The translations under genes were made by a program, and so were the position numbers. The notes beneath the pieces are model-generated. The model was not told the DNA's origin, ran no database searches, and saw only the letters and a program-made list of their open reading frames with translations. Shown piece after piece: positions 9,570 through 22,000 of a DNA stretch of 64,000 bases. How positions within the stretch are numbered: the stretch's first letter is position 1; each line of letters begins with the position of its first letter. This stretch comes from Mycteria americana (taxonomy: Eukaryota > Chordata > Aves > Ciconiiformes > Ciconiidae), in contig NC_134365.1 in assembly GCF_035582795.1 (NCBI RefSeq), positions 221,295,887 to 221,359,886 of the forward strand, in the 5' to 3' direction.

Positions 9570-9715
9570 AGCTACGTGATGCTGAGCCTGCTGCGCATCC
9601 GAAATGTCCCTGGTGAGGTCCCGGCATTGCCGCGCTCACCGGCTCTGGCTGCCGGTGGTCGGGAGTGACACCACCCCACCCCCACCCCCCCTCCCCTCCC
9701 CCCAATGGTTCCATT

Positions 9716-11174
9716 TTAAAAAGCTTTGAGGTTCTGCTCGCCGTGGTCGGAGGTTTCCAGGGTGAAGAGGCAGAAGGCGATTTCCTCGCAGGCGCTGGTT
9801 GTGCCGCACTCGAACAAGCAGCCGAAAACACCGCCAGGGCAGACGGCCAGGTCAGAATAGCCGGCCGGCCCTGGGTGCAGCACCCATGGGTGCCGCCACC
9901 CCGCCCCGTCCAGCGGCGAGGGGTTGAGATAGATGCCCAAATCACGCCGGCGGTGCCGGTCGGTGGGGTGGGAGTAGAGTAACCAAGTCGGTGCATCCCC
10001 GGTGCCGGTCGGCGCGGCGAAGCTCACCACGCTGCCCTGGCACCCCCGCGGCGGTTCGCCCAGCGCCTTGCACCGCGCCGAGCGCTCGAACCGCAGTCCG
10101 CGGTCGGTGCTGAACGCCACGGCCCGGCAACCCCGCAACGCTCGGGCGTTGCAGTAGAGTAAGGGCTGGTGGGCATCGCTCCCACCGATTTCGGCTACCT
10201 GGCACTCGCCGGTCTGCCCGCCGCCGACCAGGGCACCCTTGTGCCAGCTGCGCCCACCGTCGTCGCTGTAGAAGACGAGGGCGTGCTGCCGGGTGCAGCA
10301 AGGCAGCGGCACGACCCCGCACAACCACCCGTGCACGTAGTAGGTGTACGCCGGCACGACCAGGCGGCCCGAATCCAGCTGTACCCCGTGGCCCGGCCCC
10401 ACGGCGAAGGTGGCCCAACGGGACAAGTCGGTGCCGATGGCTTCGTCCGTCACGTCCCGCAGCGGGGTCCAGCTGTGGCCACCATCGGCGCTGGTGGCAT
10501 AGCAGAGGCGAGCGGCGCTGCAGCCCCTCCAGATTTGGCATCGCTCCGTCTCTCCCCGCTCGACGCAGATGCAGAAGAGGAAGACGGTGCCGCTCGTCGC
10601 ATCGTAGAGGGGACAGGGGTTCATGGTGCGGCGGCCGGGCAGCGCCAACGCCGACAGCTCCTCCACCGGACCCCACTGCCGGCAAGGAGGAAAACGGGGC
10701 TCAGCCGCGGGATGCACCGGTGTCGCTGTACCCCGAAGCCAGCCGGCGTTGCTCCCGGGGATGGAGGCCGCAGCTTGTTCCTACAGCCCAGACTGGTTTT
10801 TTACCTCGACCGAGGAGCCGTGCCGGTGGCCCCGCCGCAGCGCCAGGTACTTGGCGTCCTTGTCCCTGGCCGAGGAGCGCTTCTCGGCGAAGGCCAGGAA
10901 GGTGGCGGCGGGGGGGATGTAGAGCAGAGCCGGGATGCGGTAGGTGACCCCGCTCGCCTCCCGAAATAGCGTCTCCCGCGGGAAGATGAGCGGGGATCCC
11001 GGTGGCGGGGGGGGGGGGCTCTCCCCGCCATCCCCCCACTGCGGGCAGGGTGGGAAGGTCAGATGGTAAAGGGTTAAATGCTTGCAAAACTGGGGGGGGG
11101 GGGGCTTCATGCCCCCCCAAGATGGGGGGAGAGGGACGAGGACTCACCTTGAGGCAGGTGATGGCCTGGGACAT
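9716..11174 (-). CDS. NEU3: NEU3, plasma-membrane ganglioside sialidase
   Basis: Exo-alpha-sialidase that removes sialic acid from gangliosides at the plasma membrane. Three coding exons on the minus strand: 11148-11174 (9 codons, ATG in GCCACCATGT), 10805-11038 and 9716-10675, all phase 0, giving 406 aa against ~428 in human. Visible hallmarks: the YRIP motif (Arg43, catalytic triad), PGRRTMNPCP, HWATFAVGPGHG-equivalent WATFAVGPGHGVQL, and Asp-boxes SADGGHSWT and YSDDGGRSWH plus a degenerate STDRGLRF. RPRE-type surroundings and the nucleophile Tyr in GYSDLAV, then FGCLFECG, close the propeller. Matches human NEU3 from memory across the whole length, without the Ser-rich insertion the human protein has after the VVSF segment. 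Residues 10-30 are a Pro-rich run (six consecutive Pro) not conserved in human. The gene is very GC-rich. Start choice rests on the strong Kozak context and the following donor; an untranslated upstream exon is possible. Confidence 0.96.
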
Positions 11175-11269
11175 GGTGGCCTCCCCGAGGTCCCCGCTGG
11201 GGCCTGAGCTGGGTGGAAGAGGGGGGAGTGAGAGCGGAGCCCCTCGGCGGGGTCACACCCCGCTGTCCT

Positions 11270-12115
11270 GCCCGGCCATGCTGTCCCCATGTCCCTCTGT
11301 CCCTCTGTCCCGCAGGGGCTCCCCTCTGCCCACGACCCTATGTCCCCCCCAGTGCCACCCCCCAGGCTGTCCCCAAGGGCTCTGCACCCCCAGGGCCCCC
11401 AAGCCCCCATCCCCTTTAGCCCCCCCGGTGTCCCCAGCCCAGAGTCCCTGTGCTGTGCACGCCCCAGGCCCCGATCCCCCCCACGCACCCCCCCATTCCC
11501 CATGCACCCCCAATGCCCCCATGCCTCCCCTCCTGCCTGGATCCCCCCCTGCACCCCCCGTAGCCCCAGTCCCCTACACCCCTGCATGCACCGCCCCCCC
11601 CCATGCATCCCCCCATGACAGGGCCACCCCCCCGCGCATCCCCCCGCACCCCTTGTGTCCTGTGTCCCCCCCCACACCCCTGCAAGCACCGATCTCCCCG
11701 TGCACCCCCAATGCCCGGTCCCCCCCGGATACCCCCCCTTGCACCCCTATAGCTCCACTCCCCTATGCACCCCCCTTGCACCCCCCCGCACCCCTATAGC
11801 CCGACTCTCCTATGCACCCCCGTGCACCCCTATAGCCCGACTCCCCTATGCACCCCTCCTTGCACCCCTATAGCCCGACCCCCCTACACCCCTGCGTGCC
11901 CCGATCCCCCCGTGCCCCCCATGCCCGGCCCCCCCCATACATCCCCCCGCACCCCCCCAGCCTCACTCCCTGCACGTACCGATCCCCCCCGGTGCCCCCC
12001 CATGCCCAGACCCCCCCCCCCCGCACCCCCTTCCCCTACACCCCCGCATCCACTGTCCCCCCAGCCCCTCCGCACCCCCCCCCGCACCCCGCTCCCCCCA
12101 GCCCCGCTCCCCCCC
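11270..12115. repeat. C-rich minisatellite in NEU3 5' region
   Basis: Imperfect tandem words such as GCACCCCTATAGCCCGACTC and CCCCATGCACCCCC, with a period of roughly 30-35 bp in 11,740-11,890. It lies between the NEU3 start codon and a CpG island. Proline-rich open frames on the plus strand are repeat-derived. Confidence 0.85.
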
Positions 12116-12225
12116 GCTCCACCGGCCGCCGCCGCCGCGCCGGGTCCGCCCCGCTCCGCCCCTTCCTGGCAGCTCCGGCCCGGCCCCGGCGCTGGAGCGG
12201 GGGGGGGGGAGAAGCGATTTAAGGG
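12110..12225 (-). promoter_or_regulatory. CpG island, probable NEU3 promoter/5' UTR exon
   Basis: CCGCCGCCGCCGCGCC and CCCGCTCCGCCCC-type CpG-dense sequence about 1 kb upstream of the NEU3 ATG. It lies just before a sharp change to AT-rich sequence at ~12,290. Inferred from composition and position only. Confidence 0.45.
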
Positions 12226-12299
12226 GACTCCCTCCCCGGCCCTGAGCCGCGAAACACCCCAGAGATGCTCGGGAACACGTTTGACGTCTGTTCTTCCCT

Positions 12300-13012
12300 T
12301 TTATTGAAAAAAAAAAAAAAAAAGGCAAAACCCCCCCAGAATATTTTTTTTTTAGAAAACGTCATTTTATCAAGGGACGCGCGGGACGAGAGATGTCGAT
12401 AGGAACAGGCGGGGGGACAAAGAGGGACGGTCACAGCTCGGAAAAGCCCTTCGCTTTCCCTGTTTTCGCCTTGCAGATAAGCTTCGTGGCCGAACATACA
12501 GAAATAGGTTTGTCTTATCCCCCCCACAACACATAAAAGGCTCTTCTGTAACCCCCCCCATTAGATAAATACAAAAATAAAGAAAACTTGTTTGTGAGTT
12601 GTTTTACAGAAGGATTTTGTCCTGAATTCCTAACACAAAAGGGAAAGGTGAAATGCAAATGGTAGCCCCCCCCCCCCGACACTACATGGCACGGAGCTGT
12701 TTGGTAAAGCACCGCCAGGTAAAAACGGAGGAAGCTGGGGCAGCGTCGGTGACAAGTGTCCCCTCCCGAGGGTCCCCAGGGGCAAATCCTCCTCCGAGGT
12801 CTGCCCCGGAGGTGGCAGAACCAGCAAGGCAGGCACACAGGCCAAGGCTTACTGTAGTTTCCAAAAATCTTGGATCCAAAATTAAAAATCCCGCTTCTCC
12901 AAAATGGAATAGGATTTCAGGACAAAAACAGAGGCAAGGATTCACTTTCTTTGCTATTTTACTTTATTGGTGTTAATTTAGCACGTTCCCAGGAGGCAGG
13001 CGGTGTCAGAAA
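12300..13012 (-). other. SPCS2 3' UTR (inferred)
   Basis: Sequence after the SPCS2 stop. Minus-strand AATAAA hexamers occur at 12,963-12,968 (only ~45 nt after the stop) and 12,300-12,305, so long and short 3' UTRs are both possible. Base composition changes abruptly from C-rich repeat to ordinary AT-rich sequence at the distal site, which favours it as the end of the transcription unit. Confidence 0.5.
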
Positions 13013-16000
13013 TCATTTGGTTTTCCTCTCCAGGGCCAGACTATCGTGCAGCTTGGACACCTCCGGCTCGTAGGCCTCCATGACTAACGTCCCGTTGTTA
13101 TCGAAGAATTTTGCGATGGATTTGGTGAACTCGGCTTCCCTCTGCTGTTTGGTTTTCCCGCTGATGAAAGTCAGCTTCAGGGTGTACTTGTCATCAAACC
13201 TGCGGGAAGGGCAGAGAGATTTCAGAGCAGAATTTGTTAAGTCTGGCTCAGCTGAGACGCCAACGAAAAGCTGACGAGAAATCTTCATCTTTGTTCAGGG
13301 TTAACCCCCCGGGAGCGGAGGTCCCCACACACAGTACCCCAGCAGCCACAATACGCAGGCGTTAATTATAACACAATTAAAGATTTTTATACTCTTGATG
13401 ATTAATTCTCCTCCCCCCCCCATTTAAAGAGAAGTGAAACGTGAACATTTGCGGCAGATAACCACTTGCCATCGCTCCCGTTTCTAGACTGGGATGTCAA
13501 TTTTGATGGAGTGAAAGAGATTTGTAGGTATAAAAATAAAGGAAAATATTTAGGGTGATCCTACGGAGAGATACGGATGGCAATGGTGCACACAAGACCG
13601 GCGAGCTCGGCCACAGAGTAATAATATTCTGCGGTGAATATTAATCACGAGTTGCCTGGGAAGCCGCAAAGATCACGGCACGGCAGCCGATCCTTTGCAG
13701 AAAGCTCACGTCCCCGCTGCAGACACACCAGTATTGCAGAGACACCAATTTTTTCCTCCATTTTCTTTACGAGTTATCCGAAACGCAGCTTTTCTGCCCC
13801 GCCGTGGAGCGTGCGGTAGCTACAGGCGGACGCGGCACAGACAAACCGAAGCCGTGCCGGTACAGCACCGCCGCCGCACTCCCTAAGCCCGGGCTGCCGG
13901 AGCAAACGATACCGTTTGAGACTGGAGGAGAGCTGCCAAACGTCGTCGGGGTCCATCCCCGCGGGGTCTTTTCTGTGAGCTACGAGAAAAATACTCTTTT
14001 CTTTGTATGAGGTATAGATCGTCAGGATTCCCATCATCACAAAATATGTGCCAAAAAAAGTTAAGGAAATGAAGAAGTTGCAATTAGAAGTAGAAGTTAG
14101 GCAGAGAAATTGCTTGGATCCCCTCAGAGGCCATCGTTTAACCACCTCTCATGACATTACCATTCCAAACAGGATGCTTGGCTGATGCCTCGTTAGCATG
14201 AGAAATTAAATAATTATTGGGATGCTTTCTTAACTCTTTGCCGTTGCACAAGAGCATTAATCGATGCCTGGAAGGGGTGGGGAAAGCGACAGCTCCCTAA
14301 CACACTTTCCTGAAAGGGATTTCTCCAGCCACATAAAACGCTTCATTCATGAAACCATGAAGTAAAGCGGAAATCACAACAACAAAATACAGTTTTCAAT
14401 TATTTTGCTAAATTTTTGGAGCAACATCTGTTGGGAGATAGAGGGGAAAACGTGAGCCCAAACGAGCCACAGAATTAATCGCTGCGCATTCCTCCAAAGC
14501 GCAGATCAAGCAATTAATCTTTCTCATTTTTGGAATGAAATAATTTTTAAGTGCTGCAAGACAAATTATCTCAACGTTCGCGCTGAAAGCCAACCAAGAA
14601 CTGTAGCCTGGAACAACAAAATGACTAGCCCAAGATCACGCAGCCGTTAGCAGTACGGTGACTCCCAGGCTGGCAATAAGCTTCCAGGCTACCAGTTCAC
14701 GCTGCCTCGCTGGTACCATCAAAACCGCCCTTGAAAGCGGGCCCGTCGGCAGCTCTTGGAAAGCACCGCTCATCTGTCACCTACGTTTGGGTTATAAAAC
14801 CTCTGCAAGCATCTATCTTGCTAGAGGAGCTGCAGGGAAATCAGTGCCACGCTGACCCTCTGAGCCCAAACAGAAAAAAACCCCACCCAGCTGTGGTGGA
14901 ATACTGGAAATCTTAGAGTTGACTTCTAAATAGAGTGGACATCTAAATGTTTAAACCCTGATTTGTAGCGCTACGCTTCAAAATGCGGCGTCTGCTCCTC
15001 TTTGGCGGAGAATTACCTCCGTTTTACTCTTCACTCTTGGTATCTGATCTGTCATATTAGGAAAGAGCAGATGTCTCTAACCAGGCTATAGGTAGAATTA
15101 AAAAAAAAAAAATAACCAAACCACAATACAAATCCCCTAAAGCTTTCAGGGGCTGATCTTCAGTTTGAGATTAACACACTTGAGTGGAGAATTCTCTGCG
15201 CAGTTGGTGTCCGAGATCTGGGACATCACCTCAACGCAGTCAGGAGCCTGGGGAGCAGATCAGCTGCCCAGGGAGCTGCTGAGTCCTCTGACGTGAGCTG
15301 AATTGCCGTCCAGGCTTCCGCGCTGCTGCAGGGGAAGGCTGGACCCCCAGATCACCCACATTTAGGTGCGTTACACCCAGACAGGCAGGAATTTTGCCAT
15401 CAGAGTTTTCATGTGATTATCAGCTGATCTCCACACCATGGGCAGTAAAATTCCCACAGGGCTGAAAATGGGAATACAGAGAAGGGTTTTGTTGTGCTTT
15501 ATGGGGAAAATAAAACCCCTTTTGGTATAAATGAGACAACATCTGTAAAGGATATGATACAACACAAAAGGCAAGAACAGGTTTGGATTCAGGAAAAGGG
15601 TGCAGGTAATCCCAAATCAAAGCTACAATCGCGAAGAGACAAGAGATTGTGCAGATGATGAGGCGACCGTCGATCAAACGGAAATTTTCGACGTACTTGT
15701 ACTTCTCCAGGAGAACCTGCGGGAGAAACACGCAGCCGAGTTTATTTTGGGCTTTTCATACATTTTACAAACTGCTTCTGGAAAGGATTTAGATAAAACC
15801 ACCTCGATTCTACAGGAAAACTGAGCAGAAACTTTATACCAAGTTAATGTCTGCATCAGACGTCATAATAATTGCTGATACTCCGAGCCCAAACACTGCT
15901 CTAGCCACGGGAATCACAAGAGACGCTACAGAACCGGCATGGCTACGGGCACTTCACAATCAAACCAAAAAAGTCTACAGAGTTTTTAAACTCAACGTAG

Positions 16001-19000
16001 AAACCTAAGAAAATAAGAGTGTTTCCCAAGAGGGAGGAATCAGCACTCGCAGAACGTACTTTTTTGGCAGAATCGTCCAAAGAATTTTTCACAGCTGAAC
16101 CGTCCCATTTGTCAATTTTTACCGGCTTGTCGTCGATCTTCCACTGCAACGAAAACCAAACGGAGTTAAGAGAATTTGGCATGGGTTAGCCTTTCATTTT
16201 CACACGCTCGTTCCTGTCGTGAGCACAAAGATAGGAGGCGACCCAGAAACCATCTACCTGTTTGGGAAAACCTGATCAGAGACGGAGGGAATCTGGGGCC
16301 TGTTACACAGTTGTATCGCACCAAAAGTCACCTCAGCACCAACGTACCCGTTACCCTTGCAGATTTAAGCTTACACATCTTGTCAGGGGTACTGAAGATA
16401 CTTGGTGAAGTGACTTTTTACATCAGTTTTATCCTGATTTCGATTCCGTGTTTGCTGCTCCTGCTGCCATCCACAGAACCTGTCAGTTACGACTGAATTC
16501 TTTGAAGGTATTCACACTTTTCAGCCAAGCTGTTACAAACAGACTCTTTGGGGGTTGATGAGAGGAGGAAAATTTCAAGGCACCCGTAACAATCCGGGTA
16601 CAAGGGGAGAATATAAAAGCACGACCAAGAAATGAAGTTTCAGGCAGACCATCCTCCAGATTGAAACCGAAAGACTCTGTCACTCTTTTATATTCAGGTT
16701 TTCCTGATGATCTGTTCCTTCATCAATCATGAATCTCAGATGTAACGGCTCAGCTTTTCAAAGGGGTTAAATTTCCTCTGAATGATATGATTTTTAGGTG
16801 ACGCTATTCCTTCTGGCCAGAGAGTTTGAGCCCTGTGTATTCTAAGTCGTCGATTATTTCAAACAGTTGAGTGACTTGAGCTCAAATTTTACCTGCCATT
16901 AGAAGCGATTCGCAATTTCACTCGTGTTATTTCCTGCTCCTGAAGCTCACAAGTTGGATTTATTAACTACCTGTCAGAAGAGCTCATTTCCCTTCTCTGG
17001 CAGGAATGAAACCATTTTAATGTAAGATGTAAAACCTGATCTACTTCCCCTACACTCGCACAGGGAAAAAAGCCTGATTCTCCTTCAGGCTCTGCAGGTA
17101 TGAATTACCAGGTGCACAGTAAACGTCACGGTGCGTGCACATGCAGTAGCTGGTTTAGGAGGGACAAAAGCAACAGCCAGAAGCATTTAAAAGTCAGGGA
17201 CAACTGGGAAAGAGGCTCTCACATCAGTGTAAGTTACAAGATATTTTAGGTGGCTATTTTTTTGTAGCATTTTTTTCTAGGGTTAATTAGCACACATGAC
17301 AACTGAAAGCCAAACCTTTTACCATGAAAGAATACAGAAGAATTCTTTCAACTATTTATTTTTCCTTAGAAAAGCATCTACAACAGTTTTATTTATTTCT
17401 TGCCCTTTGGGATTTCCAAAGATTAAAGTATCAAGAGCTAGACTAGGGAGAGGAAAAAAAACACCTTTTTTTCCCCAATTAGTGAATTGGAAGTCAGAAG
17501 ACTCTAAGTAATAACACCAACACCCAATCCTTCCTTCCTTATCCCACAGATAAATCAAAAAAGCTTTGAAGAAACCCATTCGGACTTGACCTCACCGCTC
17601 CCAGGTGCGGCCTCCATTTCTCGCGAGGGAGAGGAAGGAAAGCCAACAAGCCTGTCGATGTGGAAACGTACTCTGCTTAGCAAACCCCTAAACCAGAGTA
17701 CTTTCCTGAAACAGCACCAGCTACTTCTGCGACAGAATTATTCTTGTAGGGTGCAGAAAAGTCCTGTTATTTTAAAGACAAAAATAGTGACGAGTAAGAC
17801 ACGTGCAAGACGCAGCGCAGCTGGATTTGCTGCTGGATACACCAGCAACCAAACCTTGAACTCAGAGATGTGACTGTGGGGAAATATTCTGGCTTTTATT
17901 GTACTCGTACAGCTCAAGCGAAGGCAAGCCTTACCCAGGAGGGACGGCGTCATTCAGCCTGCAGAGTTTATTTTTGTTACCGATAAAAATCCCTGAAAAG
18001 GCTCAGTTTTTATAGCTGGTCAATCCTTCCCCCTGCTGCTTTTTACAAATAATAAAGAACAAAATGAATGAGAAGTTTTTAATGCCACAAGGAACCTCTG
18101 CAGGCCATCTGAAGCCTTCATTCAGACCAGAGCTGCCTTTAAGTACAGTTGTGATTTTTTTTCCCCCAAAGACCACTAAAGGAATCATTCTGAAGTAGTA
18201 AAGAAATATATCTGAGCAAATACTTTGAATAAGTTTTCCACATTTCCAGGGCTAAAACAAGACAATCCGTAGTATAAAATACGACGGCGTTCTCCAGCTT
18301 GTTCCTAAGTGAGAGCAAGAATCCAGAGATACTTGAGAAGACATCACTCAAGTGATATTTTCGTGATAAGTTTTACGATTAAATATTTAATATTGGAATC
18401 TTTGCTTTTGGCAACAGCGTGGTTTACCTGGTGTTGCATCCATCCCATCATCAACGCTCAAGTTTTTAATCAATCTTATTATGTCTGGTTTTTCTTCCTA
18501 AAGCCCGTGAGTATGGAATCAAGGCTTACGCTAACATTTCTTCTCTTCTCCTCCCAAATAAAACCATCAGCTTTCTAGATATACTTGAAGACAGAATAGC
18601 TGGAAAACACCAATGAGAAAAGCTCAGGAATCAAGAAATAAATGAAAGTAAAGCTCAAGGCTTTTTTTTTTTTTTTAAAAAAAAAAAACCCTCAAGATTT
18701 TAAAGCTATTTTATAGGCACCCTGGAGGCACAGGACCGCTAACACTTCACTTGCAGAAGGGATTTGCACACAGGGGAATATCTGTATGTGTAACGAGTCG
18801 AGGCACTGCCATAACAACGTATATCCAGGAAGCCCGTGACAGAGCAAGAACTGGATTCTCATTTCTTGCTCTCTGTCCCGAACCACCCGACACTGGACTT
18901 GCCAGATAACATCAGTGATATTTAACTGATACCGATCTTTAACGGAGAACCAGCACTTTCAGGGGTAGATGTAAAGCCCACGACACATTTTTTGAAATAA

Positions 19001-22000
19001 AGCTGTTACTGGGGGGGGGGGGAACCAACCTAATCTTAGACTGTCTAAAGCTGAATCAGCAGTTCTTCAGTTCTTGTTCACGCTTCCCTGTGACTGAGGC
19101 TGGTCTGCTTCAAGACACTAACAGCTTGATAATCCCAGGGCGGTTCATATCAGAAGGGACCTTGTAACGGGGACACATCTGCGGTTTGGGACTTCAGCCA
19201 GGGAGAAGCTTTAGCCCTCCCTTTACCTGGGTCTTGATGTTCCCACGAGGTTACTTTTCCTAACACGGCACAGCACCGCAGCGCTGCTGCTGCTTCTCTT
19301 AATTCTTCCAGGCTGATCTGCAGGACCAAATAGCTAGGGAGAGGCTGGGACACTGCGCTGGCACCCAGAGTGCCAGTGCTGTGGAAGAGGAGCAGAAGGA
19401 GGTGCTCAAAGGAAACGATCAACACCCACGCTATCTCTGGTGTCCAGATGTGCACAGAAACATATGCACATCTGTACATTGATGTCTATATACCAGCGCA
19501 ACCCTGGGCAAACCCTCCGACTGCTGGCCATCCCCATGTTCAGCTTGGTAGAGAGCCAGAGATTCGGCCCCTGCCACCAAGCGCTCACCCTCAAACAGGG
19601 GGGAAAGCCTCCACCCGCTCTCGGGTCTGCACAACAGCCCCTTGCCTGTGCCTTGCCTGCACACGTTGGGGAGGGAAGGTGAAGCTGCACCGATGTGCTG
19701 TGGAGCCTGGCAGATGCAAACATGTCTGCTCCTCCAGCTAGTGGATGGTATTTTTCAACCAGTTACGCATTTTGAACACTTCGGGTGCAAGCTCCAAAGG
19801 CTTCAAAAAAAAAAAAAAAAGAAAAAAGAGCTCAGATTTTGTTCCAGTCTGATGCAGGAAAAAAAAAAAACCCAACCAGTTCAAAACAGTTTTTTAGTTT
19901 GGGTGTGATTTGACTCCTTCATTTTAAAACCCAAGTGAAACGTTGTTATACTTGTCCTGAATACATCCCAACTACAAATGGGAAGCAAATACGGTGTTCT
20001 ACAGCCAGGCACACCTAGGAAGTGGATTTGGTACCTGAGAGCGTACCTGTGTAAGAACAAGGCTTCAGAACAAAGGCTGAAATATAGCCAGCGGTTACCT
20101 TACTTAAAAACAAAGAAGAAAATCAGAGATGCAATTTCAGACAGCCGCAAAACCAACCCGACACTAGAAGCACACAAAGGCCGCAGCTCTTTACACCCAC
20201 GTAAAGATGCTGCCTGCCGCTGGATCGCAGCACGGCAGCAGGGGAGCATTCTGCTGTTAGCTCCAAAAAAAGGGACAGCAAGACAAGTGCTTGCTTTCAC
20301 AGCAGACACCGCAGGATCTGAGCGCTCTCAACGCTCGTTTGTCAGGCTATCACCCACCTTCATTTAAATCCCTTCACAAAACTCCCTCATAAGGAGGAGG
20401 CACGGAAAAATCCTACAGGAGAAATTTCAAGATGTTCACATCTCAGAAGAAAGACACGCACAAACGTAACCTTTTTTCCCCCTGCCTTATTCCTTCTGCT
20501 GCTACTGTCAGCGAGTTACATCATGTCCAATTTTAGCCTGTAACATCTTCTGGGTAGCTGGCTTGTCTCTTCGAATATCGCTCTGAAGTTTGCAGCGCAC
20601 TTTGGGTATTACAAACATAAATAATCAAGACGTACAGTAAAAAAAAAAAGATTTGTTGCTACTGCAAGAGAAGCACCAGTTGTAGACTATATAAACTCTT
20701 CAAGGGGAATAAAGTTTCTGCATCTAATCTGTGTTTTCTATTACAGGGATGAAAAGAAAGTAGCCTCCCCTTCCTAAACCCTACAATCAGAAACTCATCA
20801 AACCGGGACCCGCAACGCTGCAGCCAAGGGAGGCTGGAAGAGCCCCAGCAGATGATGCACATCGACTCACCCAAGGCACGCAGCAGCTGATTGCCTTTTC
20901 CTGTAGGTCAGGCTGCAGCCGACAGCAGCGACTCCCAAACCTCAGGTCCCCAACCCCCCAACATAAATTCTAAAATAACGGTGACATTGCACACCACGAG
21001 CCTGGCAGAAGCAGGATTTGCAAGTGGCAGAGTCCAGGGACACCTCGCTGCACATCATTTCCTTCCTCTTCTTCTTGAAGGAAGAGTTGTAGCAAACTCC
21101 AGCGAGTCAGCGCAGCCGTTCTCAGCTCCGACTAGCTCAGCCTCTGCCTTGGAGGAAAGAATTCTGGACCTCACTCTCCCCAAAGTACCAGTGCTGCCTG
21201 ACTGTACTCAGAATCAACGTTCCCCGGTCCCAGAGAGCTCCTCCTGGGGCAGTCGTGACAGCTGGTATTCAGGAAGCGGTTTTAGTCCCGGAGCTTGCAA
21301 AACCTTAGAAGGTTTTGCTCTAGTAGGGGCAGAGTGTGGTTAATAACTTAGTTTTGTGCTAAATGGGTGAAATCTCTAGTTCGAGAGGACTGTAGCTGCT
21401 GCTGCACGCCATTTTGAAGTCAGTGAGTGTGCACTCTTAGGTGCTCCTGGTTAAGTGGGGAGAGGTCAGGAGGAGCCACCTGATTTTCACAAACACTGAA
21501 AGAACATGAGAAGGACAAAAAAAAAAAGGGATAGTTAACATGCCAGTCTCCCTAAACTCACCCTGATTTTGCTTACTAGCGAAGTAAGAAAAGATACGCT
21601 AAACATGCAACCTGTCCTAAGACTTTAAAGCCTCGGTGATAACCCATTATTTTTCTGTTTGAGAAATATTTGAGCAAATTATGGACCTAAGACCAAAATT
21701 CTCCAGGTGACACCTCAGCAATATATACACCAGTTCGCAGAAACGACCAGATTTCATTTAAGTCACCCAGGGGGAGGAAATGAAGGCACAGAGATCAGCA
21801 TGGGGGAGAGAGGGAAAAGAAGACAGAACATTATCGAGTGTGTGTATGTCCTTCAGGTAGAAGCCCTGCTGAAACTATTCAATGGTTTCTCACTAAAGGA
21901 TTCAGCTCCCACGCCAACAGCGTATTTCCCTTACCAACAACTCCTTTTCCTTCTGAAATAACTACACCTCAGCATCCACAGAACGTGTCAGGAGGAGCGG

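Noticed and set aside
18660-18690. T-run followed by A-run (also 43,815-43,829 and 58,733-58,755)
   Set aside because: Simple homopolymer palindromes common in vertebrate introns; no further structure seen.
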